A stretch of 64,000 bases of DNA from Soonwooa sp032062245 (GTDB lineage Bacteria > Bacteroidota > Bacteroidia > Flavobacteriales > Weeksellaceae), in NCBI RefSeq assembly GCF_032062245.1, contig NZ_DAMBQF010000005.1, forward strand, positions 1-64,000, in the 5' to 3' direction. The position numbers and the translations under genes are program-made. The first letter of the stretch is position 1, and every line of letters begins with the position of its first letter. Positions 34,024 through 42,623 of this stretch are shown one piece after another. A model generated the notes under the pieces. The model searched no databases. It saw nothing but the letters and a program-made list of their open reading frames with translations, and was not told where the DNA came from.

Positions 34024-35552
34024 GCATTCCAAAATTCGCGGTCGAGACTCCTGTATTGTATCGCTTCAGAAATGTGATGACTTTGGATGTTTTCGGAAGC
34101 TTCAAGATCAGCAATCGTTCTTGATACCTTTAAGATTCTGTCAAAAGCTCTTGCTGAAAGATTAAGTTTTGCCATCGCAAGTTTGATGAGGTTTTGAGAA
34201 GTTTCGTCCAACTGACAATGTTTTTCAATAAGTTTTGGTGGCATCTGCGCATTGTAATTAATGTTTTCGGATTCAAATCTTTTGGATTGAATTTCCCTTG
34301 CGTTCATCACTCGTAATCTAATGTTTTCACTAAGTTCGCCTTTTCGCTTGTCCGACAGTTGCTCAAATTCCACTTTAGGAATTTCTACATGAATGTCGAT
34401 TCGATCTAATAAAGGACCCGAAAGTTTGTTCATATAACGCTGCATCTCGGCCACTGACGACGTGTTGTTGGGATCATCTGGGAAATAACCGGACGGACTA
34501 GGATTCATGCTTGCTACCAACATAAAACTTGCAGGATAATTAACCGTAAATCGCGCTCTCGAAATAGTAACTTCGCGGTCTTCCAAAGGCTGTCGCATCA
34601 CTTCGAGAACACTTCGTTTGAATTCTGGCATTTCGTCCAAAAACAAAACGCCATTATGCGCTAAAGATATTTCGCCAGGTTGTGGATTGGTTCCACCGCC
34701 AACCAAGGCGACGTCGGAGATGGTGTGATGCGGCGAACGAAAAGGGCGAATGGTCATTAGCGAAGTTTCCGCGCCCATCTTTCCTGCCACCGAATGGATT
34801 TTAGTTGTTTCTAAGGCTTCTCGTAAAGTTAAAGGCGGAAGAATACTCGGAACACGTTTAGCAAGCATGGTTTTGCCACTTCCAGGAGGACCAATTAGGA
34901 TAATGTTATGGCCGCCAGCGGCGGCAACTTCGATGGCGCGTTTTGCCATTTCTTGTCCTTTAACTTCAGAAAAATCAAAAGGAAAATTTGTTACTTTTTC
35001 ATTAAACAGTGTTCGGGTATCAACGATTGTTGGTTCAATTGTTTTTTCATTATTAAAAAAATCGATGACGTCTTTTATATTTTCGACACCAAGAACATCT
35101 AGATTGTCGACAATTGCTGCTTCTTGTGTATTCTGGATAGGAAGAATAATGCCTTTAAAACCTTCCTCTCGGGCTTTGATAGCAATTGGAAGAACCCCTC
35201 GTAAAGGTTGTAGACCACCATCCAAAGACAATTCGCCCATGATGATATAATTACTGACATTTTCGCCATTTATCATTCCAGATGCAGCAAGAATCCCAAT
35301 TGCGATACTTAAATCGTAAGCGGAGCCTTCTTTTCGCAGATCGGCTGGCGCCATGTTAATGGTGATTTTCTTTCCTGGAAGTTTGTAGCCAACATTTTTT
35401 AACGCGGCCGAAATTCGGTAACTACTTTCTTTAATAGCGTTGTCAGGAAGGCCAACAAGATGATAGCCGACACCTTGGTCAACATTAACTTCGATAGTAA
35501 TTGTAATGGCGGAAACACCATGAATGGTACTTCCATAGATTTTTGTCAGCAT
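34020..35552 (-). CDS. YifB/ComM-family AAA ATPase (Mg-chelatase-like)
   Basis: 510 residues. An N-terminal Lon-protease-like ChlI domain (HGVSAITITIEVNVDQG) is followed by an AAA+ module with GPPGSGKTML, the sensor region VALVGGGTNPQPGEISLAHNG and a C-terminal ChlI-C domain. In naturally competent bacteria ComM is a hexameric branch-migration helicase that helps integrate transforming DNA; by family this protein probably does so here. It is a single gene. Confidence 0.9.
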   Translation of the reverse strand: MLTKIYGSTIHGVSAITITIEVNVDQGVGYHLVGLPDNAIKESSYRISAALKNVGYKLPGKKITINMAPADLRKEGSAYDLSIAIGILAASGMINGENVSNYIIMGELSLDGGLQPLRGVLPIAIKAREEGFKGIILPIQNTQEAAIVDNLDVLGVENIKDVIDFFNNEKTIEPTIVDTRTLFNEKVTNFPFDFSEVKGQEMAKRAIEVAAAGGHNIILIGPPGSGKTMLAKRVPSILPPLTLREALETTKIHSVAGKMGAETSLMTIRPFRSPHHTISDVALVGGGTNPQPGEISLAHNGVLFLDEMPEFKRSVLEVMRQPLEDREVTISRARFTVNYPASFMLVASMNPSPSGYFPDDPNNTSSVAEMQRYMNKLSGPLLDRIDIHVEIPKVEFEQLSDKRKGELSENIRLRVMNAREIQSKRFESENINYNAQMPPKLIEKHCQLDETSQNLIKLAMAKLNLSARAFDRILKVSRTIADLEASENIQSHHISEAIQYRSLDREFWNA

Positions 35553-35602
35553 TGATGTTTGTTTTTATTAAAGTTAGTAAATATTTAATCACAAACATCA
35601 TT

Positions 35603-35638
35603 TCATAAAAAAATGCTTTAGAAATTTCTAAAGCATTT
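35603..35638 (-). terminator. Terminator of the manC transcript (minus strand)
   Basis: A 28-bp perfect palindrome (35611-35638, arm AAATGCTTTAGAAA) with a T-tract on the minus-strand side. It lies 21 bp beyond the manC stop. Confidence 0.8.
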
Positions 35639-35658
35639 ATTAATATTTGAAAAGAGTT

Positions 35659-36735
35659 TTACATAAAGCGTTCTCCTTTTTTTAGATTTTTTAGATCAAG
35701 AACATAATCTTTTATTAATTGATCATGATCGCGAGGACAGATTAGCAAAGCTTTGTCGGTATCAACAACAATATAGTTTTTGAGGTTGTCAATAACCACT
35801 GCTTTGTTTTGGTTTTTCACACGGATAACATTTCCTTTGGAGTTGTAAGTCAACACGTTTTTAGAATTGATGGCATTATTGTCATCATTCTTTTGAGCAT
35901 TAGTATAGACAGAAGTCCACGTCCCAAGGTCACTCCAACCAAGATTAGACGGGATGACATAGACATTGTTAGCTTTCTCTAGAATACCGTTGTCAATTGA
36001 GATTTTATTTATTTTTGGATAGATTAAGGCGATGCAATCTTTTTCGTTTTTAGCATTGTAATCGCAACTGTCAAAAAGATGATTCATCTCGGGAAGATAC
36101 TTCTCAAATGAAGAAATAATAGTTTCTGCGCTCCAAATAAATATCCCAGCATTCCATAGGAAATCACCAGATTCTAAAAATGTTTTAGCGATTTCTAAAT
36201 TTGGTTTTTCAGTAAAAGTTTTAACCTTTGCGATTTCCTCTTTATCTTTTTTTATAAACTGAATATAACCATAACCTGTATCAGGACGTGTAGGTGTGAT
36301 ACCCAATGTTACCAGATAATCTTTTTCTTCAATTACACTAAAGGCGTATTCAACTTTTTTGAGAAATGTGATTTCATTTAAAATTAAATGATCTGCGGGT
36401 AGAACAATCATCTTAGCTTTTTCATTAATTGCTAAAATCTTTTTTGCCATGTAGATGTTACACGCTGCGGTGTTTTTCATCACAGGTTCACCAACAATAT
36501 TCTCTTTCGAAATTTTTGGTAGTTGTTGTTCTACAAGCTCGGTATATTCGGCATTGGTGATAACAAAAATGTTTTCGTCCGGAATAATCTGACTTATGCG
36601 GTCATAGGTCTGTTGGATCATAGTTCTGCCAACACCTAAGATATCTTGAAATTGTTTCGGAAATTTTTTTGTGCTCATTGGCCAAAAACGACTTCCGATG
36701 CCGCCTGCCATAATAACACAATAATGGTTGTTCAT
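35659..36735 (-). CDS. manC: Mannose-1-phosphate guanylyltransferase
   Basis: Makes GDP-mannose from mannose 1-phosphate and GTP for surface glycans. 358 residues. The nucleotidyltransferase signature AGGIGSRFWPMSTKKFPKQF (about 10-29), VLPADHLI and FTEKP are in place; there is no C-terminal isomerase (cupin) domain, so it is the monofunctional type. The SprT-like gene upstream ends 3 bp before its start, so they share a transcript. Confidence 0.93.
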   Translation of the reverse strand: MNNHYCVIMAGGIGSRFWPMSTKKFPKQFQDILGVGRTMIQQTYDRISQIIPDENIFVITNAEYTELVEQQLPKISKENIVGEPVMKNTAACNIYMAKKILAINEKAKMIVLPADHLILNEITFLKKVEYAFSVIEEKDYLVTLGITPTRPDTGYGYIQFIKKDKEEIAKVKTFTEKPNLEIAKTFLESGDFLWNAGIFIWSAETIISSFEKYLPEMNHLFDSCDYNAKNEKDCIALIYPKINKISIDNGILEKANNVYVIPSNLGWSDLGTWTSVYTNAQKNDDNNAINSKNVLTYNSKGNVIRVKNQNKAVVIDNLKNYIVVDTDKALLICPRDHDQLIKDYVLDLKNLKKGERFM

Positions 36736-36738
36736 ACT

Positions 36739-37326
36739 TTACACTTTTTGAACTTTTGCTAATGGTTTAAACAAGTATTTTTTAGCATTTGTGGAATTAA
36801 TGCAAAGATATAGCTTTTTTCTTTTCTCTTCGACTTTGTATGCGTCTTCTCGATACATAAAACGATCGCCAATTTGTAAAGATTCCATGAAGACTTCATC
36901 ATCTTTTAATTGATCAAAATGAAAATATCTAACCAAATCGGAGCTTGACATAAAGTTAGCCTTTGGACTTTTTGAAAACTTTTTTAATATTAATTGTAAC
37001 TCCTGCGGATAGATGTCTAAACTTTCTAAAATCATTTGTGCAAAAGTTGTTTTCCACTCGTTACCGTGAGCCGAAATTCGGCGCCCAAATTTTTCAAAAG
37101 CGATAAGATGTGCTAACTCATGTGTTAAAACAAAGAAAAACAAATCAGGTTCAAGCGTCGAATTAATTGTAATTTGATGCGACTGATCAGGCATTTTTCG
37201 ATAATCACCAAGTTTAGAATTCCGATTGCGTGTAATTTTGATATGTATCGGATAATCCGCAAACCAGATTTTTAAAAAGGATAAAGCATTTTCAGGGAGA
37301 TAAGATTTTAAAGTTTCAATCGACAT
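36739..37326 (-). CDS. SprT-like zinc metalloprotease domain protein
   Basis: 195 residues from MSIETLKSYLPENALSF (an upstream TTG at 37338 is less likely). The zinc motif HELAH is near 86-90 in FVLTHELAHLIAFEKFG, with a further histidine in ISAHGNEWKTTF, the SprT/Spartan arrangement. The role is not defined; Spartan homologues cut DNA-protein crosslinks. It lacks the C-terminal zinc ribbon seen in some members. Confidence 0.82.
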   Translation of the reverse strand: MSIETLKSYLPENALSFLKIWFADYPIHIKITRNRNSKLGDYRKMPDQSHQITINSTLEPDLFFFVLTHELAHLIAFEKFGRRISAHGNEWKTTFAQMILESLDIYPQELQLILKKFSKSPKANFMSSSDLVRYFHFDQLKDDEVFMESLQIGDRFMYREDAYKVEEKRKKLYLCINSTNAKKYLFKPLAKVQKV

Positions 37327-37414
37327 AGGTAGATTCAACGGACATTTATCATTATAAAAGTAGACAGTAAAGATAAAAAGAATTTGTAATTTTAAAAATT
37401 AAACAAAACACCAA

Positions 37415-39103
37415 TTGTCAGAGAGATTTTTACTTTTTTCATTTTTAATATTTGCTCTAAATTCTTGTAATAAAACCGTTGCTGATCTTCCAAAACAACG
37501 ACCAGATAATCATTTTTACAAAAAAGCTTGGAAGGTTTTTGCAGAAGGGAAGAAGGATAGCACGTTTTATTATCTTAATGCAGCTAAAGACCTGTCTATT
37601 CGTGAGAAAGATAGTTTTGCGGCAGCAAAAAGTCTTGTCAATATGGCGATTATCCAAGAAGAAGCGAGCGATAACTATGGAAGTCTAGAGACAAGTTTGG
37701 CGGCTCTTGAGTTTTTGAAAGATAACGACACGTCGCATCATGCCTTTCTGGCAAGCAATTATAACAATCTTGGTGTTGTTTCTAATAACTTAAAAGATTA
37801 TGATAATGCTATTAAGTTTTATAAAAAAGCAATTCTGTATTCGAATGATGACGACGAGATTTTAATGCTCAATAATAATTTGGCGAACACTTATTTTAAC
37901 CAAAAAAAATACGATGACGCATCAAACATTTATCAAAAACTCTTAGAAGAAAATAAAATTGAAGACGAAATTTACGCTCGAATTCTCATGAATTCTGCAA
38001 GAGCAAAATATTCTTCTGATGTCGATTTTAAACCTAGAAAATATTTTGATAAAGCTTTAAAGATATGTGAGCAAGAGAAGGACGATTGGGGACTGGATGC
38101 GGGATACGCTTATCTTTCGGATTATTATTTGGAGAAGAATAAAGACTCTGCGTTTTATTTTTCGAAGCTAATGTACAATAAAGCAAAAGTCTTGAAGTCG
38201 CCGCAAGATCAAATGGAAGCTTTGCAAAAAATGATTAAAGTTGGCAGTCCTTCTAAAGCGAAATCTTACTTCGAAGAATTTCATAAGATTGACGATAGTC
38301 TGCATATTGTTAATATAATTGCTAAAAATCAGTTTGCTTTAATTCGTTACGAAAGTGAAAAAAGTAAGCTTGAAAACGAACAACTTAAAATTGAAAATCT
38401 AAGTAGAAAGTATCAAATTCGACAACAGCAATATGTTGTAATTGCTTTTATTATTGTATGTTTGGGGACGCTTGGTTTGTTTTATTATAGGTTTAAAAAA
38501 CGACGGTTAAAGTTAAAATTAGAAGCTGAAAATCTTGTGAAAACAAACAAGCTCGTCACTTCAAAAAAAGTTCATGATGTTGTTGCCAACGGACTTTATC
38601 GGGTTATGACAGAAATCGAAAACAAGGAAGATATCGATCGTAATAGTATTTTGTACAAGCTGGAAGAGATGTACGAAAAGTCTCGAAATATCTCTTATGA
38701 CGAAGAAATTATAGATGATAAAAGCTTTGATCAAAAATTGTCAGAAATGATTCGATCGTTTGATAATGAGAATATTCAGATTTTTATTGTCGGAAATTCG
38801 GATGAGATTTGGACTAAATTCAATAAAGAGTCTCAAAGTCAAATATTTATTGTAATACAAGAGCTTTTGGTCAACATGCGAAAACACAGTCGTGCGAGTC
38901 GTGTGATTTTAAAATTTGAAAATCATAACCAACAAATTCTTATTTCGTACAAAGACAATGGCGTTGGGATGCAAGATTGTCAACACAAAAACGGATTGAA
39001 AAATACGGTTAACCGTATTTTTGTAATGCAAGGAAAAATTATTTTTGAAAGCTCAAATGATGACGGACTGAAAATTAATATCGAAATTCCACATCAATCC
39101 TAA
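37415..39103 (+). CDS. TPR-containing sensor histidine kinase lipoprotein
   Basis: 562 residues from a TTG start (no ATG is available upstream). A lipoprotein-like signal ends at ALNSC; tetratricopeptide repeats fill about 30-330 in the periplasm; one transmembrane helix is near 343-362 (VVIAFIIVCLGTLGLFYY). The cytoplasmic part has a His phosphorylation site at 387 (KKVHDVVANG, HisKA_3-like) and a HATPase with VIQELLVNMRKHSRA and DNGVGM. It is coupled to the response regulator 9 bp downstream. The stimulus is unknown. Confidence 0.9.
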   Translation: MSERFLLFSFLIFALNSCNKTVADLPKQRPDNHFYKKAWKVFAEGKKDSTFYYLNAAKDLSIREKDSFAAAKSLVNMAIIQEEASDNYGSLETSLAALEFLKDNDTSHHAFLASNYNNLGVVSNNLKDYDNAIKFYKKAILYSNDDDEILMLNNNLANTYFNQKKYDDASNIYQKLLEENKIEDEIYARILMNSARAKYSSDVDFKPRKYFDKALKICEQEKDDWGLDAGYAYLSDYYLEKNKDSAFYFSKLMYNKAKVLKSPQDQMEALQKMIKVGSPSKAKSYFEEFHKIDDSLHIVNIIAKNQFALIRYESEKSKLENEQLKIENLSRKYQIRQQQYVVIAFIIVCLGTLGLFYYRFKKRRLKLKLEAENLVKTNKLVTSKKVHDVVANGLYRVMTEIENKEDIDRNSILYKLEEMYEKSRNISYDEEIIDDKSFDQKLSEMIRSFDNENIQIFIVGNSDEIWTKFNKESQSQIFIVIQELLVNMRKHSRASRVILKFENHNQQILISYKDNGVGMQDCQHKNGLKNTVNRIFVMQGKIIFESSNDDGLKINIEIPHQS

Positions 39104-39112
39104 ATCCTGTAC

Positions 39113-39778
39113 ATGTTAAAACGAGTTTTAATAGCTGAAGATTTTGAATCGACCAATTTTTCATTACAAAAAATGTTGGAAGAATTTGGTATACCTAATG
39201 TTGATTTTGTGTATTATTGCGATGATGCACTTTCTAAAATTAGAATAGCAATTGAAGAAAACCAAGCTTATGATCTTTTAATAACAGACCTTAATTTTGA
39301 AGAAGATCATTATGTTCAAACCTTAAAAGACGGAGAAGATTTGATAAAAGCCGCGAAAAAATTGCAACCAGAACTTAAGGTTTTAGTTTTTTCAGCTAAT
39401 GATAAATCTGGCGTCGTAGATCGATTGGTGAAGAATTATAATATCAATGCGTTTGTTAGAAAGGCGAGATCCGACTCAAAAACCCTGAAACATGCTTTAG
39501 AAGCCATTCAGAATGATGAAAAATTCTTTTCTGAAGATGTGAAAAATTCTGTGCGAAAACTCAATACTTTTGAATTCAGCAATTACGACATCAGCGTGAT
39601 TGATCTTCTCGCAAAAGGCATTAAAGTCAAAGAAATCCCAGTCTATTTGGAAGAAAAACAGCTAAAACCTTTTGGGTTAAGTAGCGTTGAAAAAAGAATT
39701 AGTCTTTTAAGAGATTCATTAAATCTTCCTAACAATGCGCAATTGGTCGCTTTTTGCAAAGATTTAGGAATTATTTAA
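39113..39778 (+). CDS. Response regulator
   Basis: 221 residues. The receiver domain has acidic residues near the start (AEDFES), a phosphoacceptor at Asp59 (LLITDLNF) and a lysine later in the receiver. The C-terminal part (DISVIDLLAKGIKVKEIPVYLEEK) resembles a LuxR-type HTH but the usual motif is diverged. It pairs with the histidine kinase just upstream and is followed by a terminator. Confidence 0.88.
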   Translation: MLKRVLIAEDFESTNFSLQKMLEEFGIPNVDFVYYCDDALSKIRIAIEENQAYDLLITDLNFEEDHYVQTLKDGEDLIKAAKKLQPELKVLVFSANDKSGVVDRLVKNYNINAFVRKARSDSKTLKHALEAIQNDEKFFSEDVKNSVRKLNTFEFSNYDISVIDLLAKGIKVKEIPVYLEEKQLKPFGLSSVEKRISLLRDSLNLPNNAQLVAFCKDLGII

Positions 39779-39888
39779 AAATAAAACATCATTTTACGGT
39801 TTCCCGTATTTTTTATCAATTAAAGTCTTGTAGTTTTGCTTTCAAGAAACAAGGTAATTTGTTTCTGACCAAAAACACACATTAAAAT

Positions 39889-39902
39889 ACACACACACAC
39901 AC
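39889..39902. repeat. (AC)7 dinucleotide tract
   Basis: Seven AC units in the spacer between the response regulator and its terminator. It is short and outside coding sequence. Slippage here could change spacing only, so no effect is apparent. Confidence 0.8.
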
Positions 39903-39917
39903 TTTACATTTTTTGCG

Positions 39918-39954
39918 AAGAGGCCTATTTCGAAAGAACTAGACCTCTTTTTTT
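39918..39954 (+). terminator. Terminator of the two-component operon
   Basis: AAGAGG pairs with CCTCTT, with CTA/TAG inside separated by one mismatched pair, and a T7 tract follows. It lies 140 bp after the response regulator stop. Confidence 0.7.
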
Positions 39955-39958
39955 ATCG

Positions 39959-40402
39959 TTAAATGCGATACATTTCTGTGTGGGGAAGATTGTCTTCTAG
40001 ATATTTTTTATCAGTTGGGATAAAACCAAAATCACCATAAAATTTTATTAAATAATCTTGCGCCGATATTCTGATATTAGATGTTTTGTAACGCGTTTCG
40101 ATGCAGCTAATCGCATAAGTTATTAATGTGCGACCGAGTTTTAGTCCACGATAGTCTGGATGTGTTAAGACGCGACCAATACTGGTTTCATCGTATTTTA
40201 TTCCTTTATCAAAAACACGACAATAAGCAACGACTTTGCCGTCGAGTTCTGCCCAAACGTGCAAAGCTTTTTGGTCTGTATCATCGGTGTCTAGATAATA
40301 AGTCTCTTGTTCGACAATAAAAACCTCTTGTCTAACTTTCAGGATTGCATAAAGCTCATCTCTTGTAATCTCATCAAATGCTTTAATTTTCCAAAGTACC
40401 AT
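39959..40402 (-). CDS. GNAT acetyltransferase, ElaA type
   Basis: 147 residues: the opening KAFDEITRDELYAILKVRQEVFIVEQ is the ElaA pattern, followed by the acetyl-CoA-binding HPDYRGLKLGRTL (R-x-x-G-x-G/A-like). The substrate is not known. The start overlaps the stop of yihA by one base, so the two are one transcript. Confidence 0.88.
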   Translation of the reverse strand: MVLWKIKAFDEITRDELYAILKVRQEVFIVEQETYYLDTDDTDQKALHVWAELDGKVVAYCRVFDKGIKYDETSIGRVLTHPDYRGLKLGRTLITYAISCIETRYKTSNIRISAQDYLIKFYGDFGFIPTDKKYLEDNLPHTEMYRI

Positions 40403-41022
40403 TAGTCGAAACGGATTTTATTTTTTTGTAAATATTGGTTGGTTTGCTCGATATATTTTAGGATTTCGTCGCCGCCTTGTTTTTTTTCAGCAGATGTAAT
40501 ATACATTTGTGGCGCTTCTTCCCAAGTTTTAAGAAGTTCGGTTTCGTAGGTGTCAACATTACGTTGTGCGCCTCCAGGCTTTAGTTTGTCAGCTTTTGTA
40601 AACACTATCGAAAACGGAATTCCACTTTCGCCGCACCATTGCATAAATTCTAGATCGATCTTTTGTGGCGTATGACGTACGTCTACCAACACAAATAGAT
40701 TCACCAGATTTTTACGGTTAAGAATGTAATTGGTAATAAGTTTCTCGAAATCCTTTCTTGTGCTTTTCGACACTCTCGCATAACCATATCCTGGAAGATC
40801 GGTTAGATACCATTCTTCATTAATAAGGAAGTGATTAATAAGTTGGGTTTTACCAGGCGTTTGAGATGTTTTTGCAAGATCTTTATGATTCATCATCGCA
40901 TTAATAAGTGACGATTTTCCAACATTTGATCTTCCAATAAAAGCATATTCTGGAATTGTAGCATCAGGACACTCTTGCCATTTTCCGCTACTTTTTACAA
41001 ATTCCGCTGTTTTGATTAACAT
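40402..41022 (-). CDS. yihA: Ribosome biogenesis GTPase YihA/YsxC (EngB)
   Basis: 206 residues of the EngB family, which helps assemble the large ribosomal subunit. The G motifs are visible: GRSNVGKSSLINAM (G1), TPGKTQ (G2), DLPGYGYA (G3), TKADK (G4) and TSAEKK (G5). Cotranscribed with the acetyltransferase. Confidence 0.95.
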   Translation of the reverse strand: MLIKTAEFVKSSGKWQECPDATIPEYAFIGRSNVGKSSLINAMMNHKDLAKTSQTPGKTQLINHFLINEEWYLTDLPGYGYARVSKSTRKDFEKLITNYILNRKNLVNLFVLVDVRHTPQKIDLEFMQWCGESGIPFSIVFTKADKLKPGGAQRNVDTYETELLKTWEEAPQMYITSAEKKQGGDEILKYIEQTNQYLQKNKIRFD

Positions 41023-41033
41023 AATCTATTAAT

Positions 41034-41067
41034 TAAAAACCATTAAGATTTAGCGTTCTTAATGGTT
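41034..41067 (-). terminator. Terminator of the hydrolase gene (minus strand)
   Basis: AACCATTAAGA pairs with TCTTAATGGTT, an 11-bp stem, with a TTTTT tract on the minus-strand side. It separates the hydrolase transcript from yihA, whose start lies 12 bp beyond; yihA's own promoter must overlap this hairpin or lie in the hydrolase gene. Confidence 0.75.
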
Positions 41068-41081
41068 TGTTATTATTTGTT

Positions 41082-41843
41082 TTACATGACTTTTTGTAAC
41101 CAAACGTAAAGAATCTCGTTGAATTCTTTTGGTTTTTCCATCATGGCTGCGTGACCGCATTTCTCAATCCAATGTAACTCTGAGTTGGGGATAAATTTGT
41201 GCATATCTTCCGCAACATCTGGTGGCGTTACATTATCTTGTTTTCCCCAAATAAGACAAGTTGGACAAGTTATTTTGGGAAGGTCATTCAACATATTGTG
41301 TTTGATAGCACTTCTTGCCAGCATCACAGTTTTGATACCCTTCATACGATCGTTAACCACCCCAAAAACTTCGTCAACCAATTCGTCGGTCGCAATATTA
41401 GGATCGTAAAAAACCTCTTCGGTTTTCTTTCTTATATAGTCTTTATCGCTTTTTCTAGGGAAACTGTCACCGAATGTCCTTTCGTACAATCCAGAACTTC
41501 CTGTTAACACTAGGTTTTTCACCAAATCTGGTCTAGCCAATGTTAGGATGAGCCCAACATGACCGCCCATGGAGTTTCCTACGATTGTTACAGGTTCTTT
41601 TATTTCTTGATCTTCGATAAATTTAATAACAAATTTTGCGATGGTCGTAAGATTTGTGTTAAGAACGGGTAAGTCGTATATCGGTAATTCAGGTACAAAA
41701 ACGTGGTAACCTCTATCTGAGAAGAAGTTAATCGTGTTCTCAAAATTGCTAAGACCACCCATTAATCCGTGTAAAAGAATCATTGGATGACCGCTGCCAG
41801 CTTCGATGTAATTGAATTTTTTGTTTTTCTTTTTGAATATCAT
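41082..41843 (-). CDS. Alpha/beta hydrolase
   Basis: 253 residues from MIFKKKNKKFNYIEAG; a longer frame to 41879 adds 12 residues with no support. The oxyanion HGLMGG, nucleophile elbow GNSMGG, an acid in WGKQDNVTPP and the catalytic His in CGHAAMMEKP are all present. It is likely an esterase or C-C hydrolase of the MhpC/BioH type; the substrate is unknown. Confidence 0.9.
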   Translation of the reverse strand: MIFKKKNKKFNYIEAGSGHPMILLHGLMGGLSNFENTINFFSDRGYHVFVPELPIYDLPVLNTNLTTIAKFVIKFIEDQEIKEPVTIVGNSMGGHVGLILTLARPDLVKNLVLTGSSGLYERTFGDSFPRKSDKDYIRKKTEEVFYDPNIATDELVDEVFGVVNDRMKGIKTVMLARSAIKHNMLNDLPKITCPTCLIWGKQDNVTPPDVAEDMHKFIPNSELHWIEKCGHAAMMEKPKEFNEILYVWLQKVM

Positions 41844-41868
41844 AAAAGTGCTTCGCAAATAAGCTTTG

Positions 41869-41876
41869 CAAAAATA
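41869..41876 (-). promoter_or_regulatory. Candidate -7 box for the hydrolase gene
   Basis: Read on the minus strand, TATTTTTG fits TAnnTTTG, 25 bp before the start. A -33 TTG is not found at the usual distance. Confidence 0.35.
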
Positions 41877-42102
41877 CAAATAAAAGACAAAATTTTCTTT
41901 TAATACTGTCTTATTTCAAAAATATTAAAAAAGTTTAACGAAAAAAATCGATTAAGTCTATTTTTTATCAAATTATTAATGGATCTATAGAAAAGCGTGG
42001 TTTTATCGTAGTTTGAAGATTGTTTTTATTATAAAGTGTTTAAAATCAAACTTTTAAATAAGGGATAAAAGCTGTTAAAAGTTATAAACATTAAGTAAAA
42101 TT
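41877..42102. other. Intergenic region before the dcw cluster
   Basis: Together with the neighbouring sites this makes a 309-bp gene-free stretch between the divergent hydrolase gene and mraZ. It is very AT-rich, with no open frame and no clear hairpin. I did not find a consensus -33/-7 pair for the dcw cluster in it. A TAAATTTG at 42139-42146 would leave an almost leaderless mraZ mRNA. Confidence 0.6.
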
Positions 42103-42127
42103 GTGGAGCAAAGTGGGAGAAAGTGGA
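42103..42127 (+). promoter_or_regulatory. MraZ-box-like triple repeat
   Basis: GTGGA (42103), GTGGG (42113) and GTGGA (42123) are spaced at exactly 10 bp, directly upstream of mraZ. The pattern matches known MraZ operators, tandem TGGGN-type repeats with 10-bp period recognised by a ring of MraZ. MraZ probably represses its own operon here. Confidence 0.75.
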
Positions 42128-42152
42128 AAAAAAATATATAAATTTGTCCCAA

Positions 42153-42623
42153 ATGAATCATTTCATCGGAACATACGAGTGTAAAATTGATGACAAAGGC
42201 CGCATCAAACTTCCTTCTTCGCTGGCGAAGCAGTTGGAAGTCTTTGGTGGTCAGACGCTTATTGTCAAGCGCTCTGTGTTTAACGATTGTCTTGAAGTGT
42301 ATCCTCAAAAAAACTGGGAGCCTGTTATGAAACAAGTGAACAGTCTTAACAGATTCGTTAAGAAAAATGTTGAGTTTATTCGAATTTTCACAGCAGGTGT
42401 GAAAGTTGTCGAACTTGACTCTAGCTCAAGATTGCAAATTTCTAAAGATCTTGCGGTTTTTGCAAATCTTACAAAAGATATTGTGATTGCAAGTGCTGGC
42501 GAATTGTTCGAGGTTTGGGATAAGGAAGCTTATGAAGCAATCATTAATGCTGGCGCTGTAGATTTTGCAAACTTGGCAGAAGAAGTGATGGGAAATAATA
42601 ATAATAATGACGATGTATCATAA
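42153..42623 (+). CDS. mraZ: Division/cell wall cluster transcriptional repressor MraZ
   Basis: 156 residues with two SpoVT/AbrB-like repeats: GTYECKIDDKGRIKLPSSLAK and, later, ELDSSSRLQISKDLA. The true start is ATG at 42153 (MNHFIGTYECK); a GTG inside the operator repeat at 42123 also opens the frame. It binds DNA as a ring and controls the dcw operon. Its 3' end overlaps rsmH by 17 bp. Confidence 0.93.
   Translation: MNHFIGTYECKIDDKGRIKLPSSLAKQLEVFGGQTLIVKRSVFNDCLEVYPQKNWEPVMKQVNSLNRFVKKNVEFIRIFTAGVKVVELDSSSRLQISKDLAVFANLTKDIVIASAGELFEVWDKEAYEAIINAGAVDFANLAEEVMGNNNNNDDVS

Noticed and set aside
39889..39902. Phase-variable dinucleotide repeat
   Set aside because: The (AC)7 tract is short and lies after the response regulator stop, before the terminator, so slippage would not alter a frame or promoter.
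36739..41879. Defence or toxin system around the SprT-like, kinase and GTPase genes
   Set aside because: Each gene belongs to a known housekeeping or regulatory family and no toxin, nuclease or partner domain is seen.
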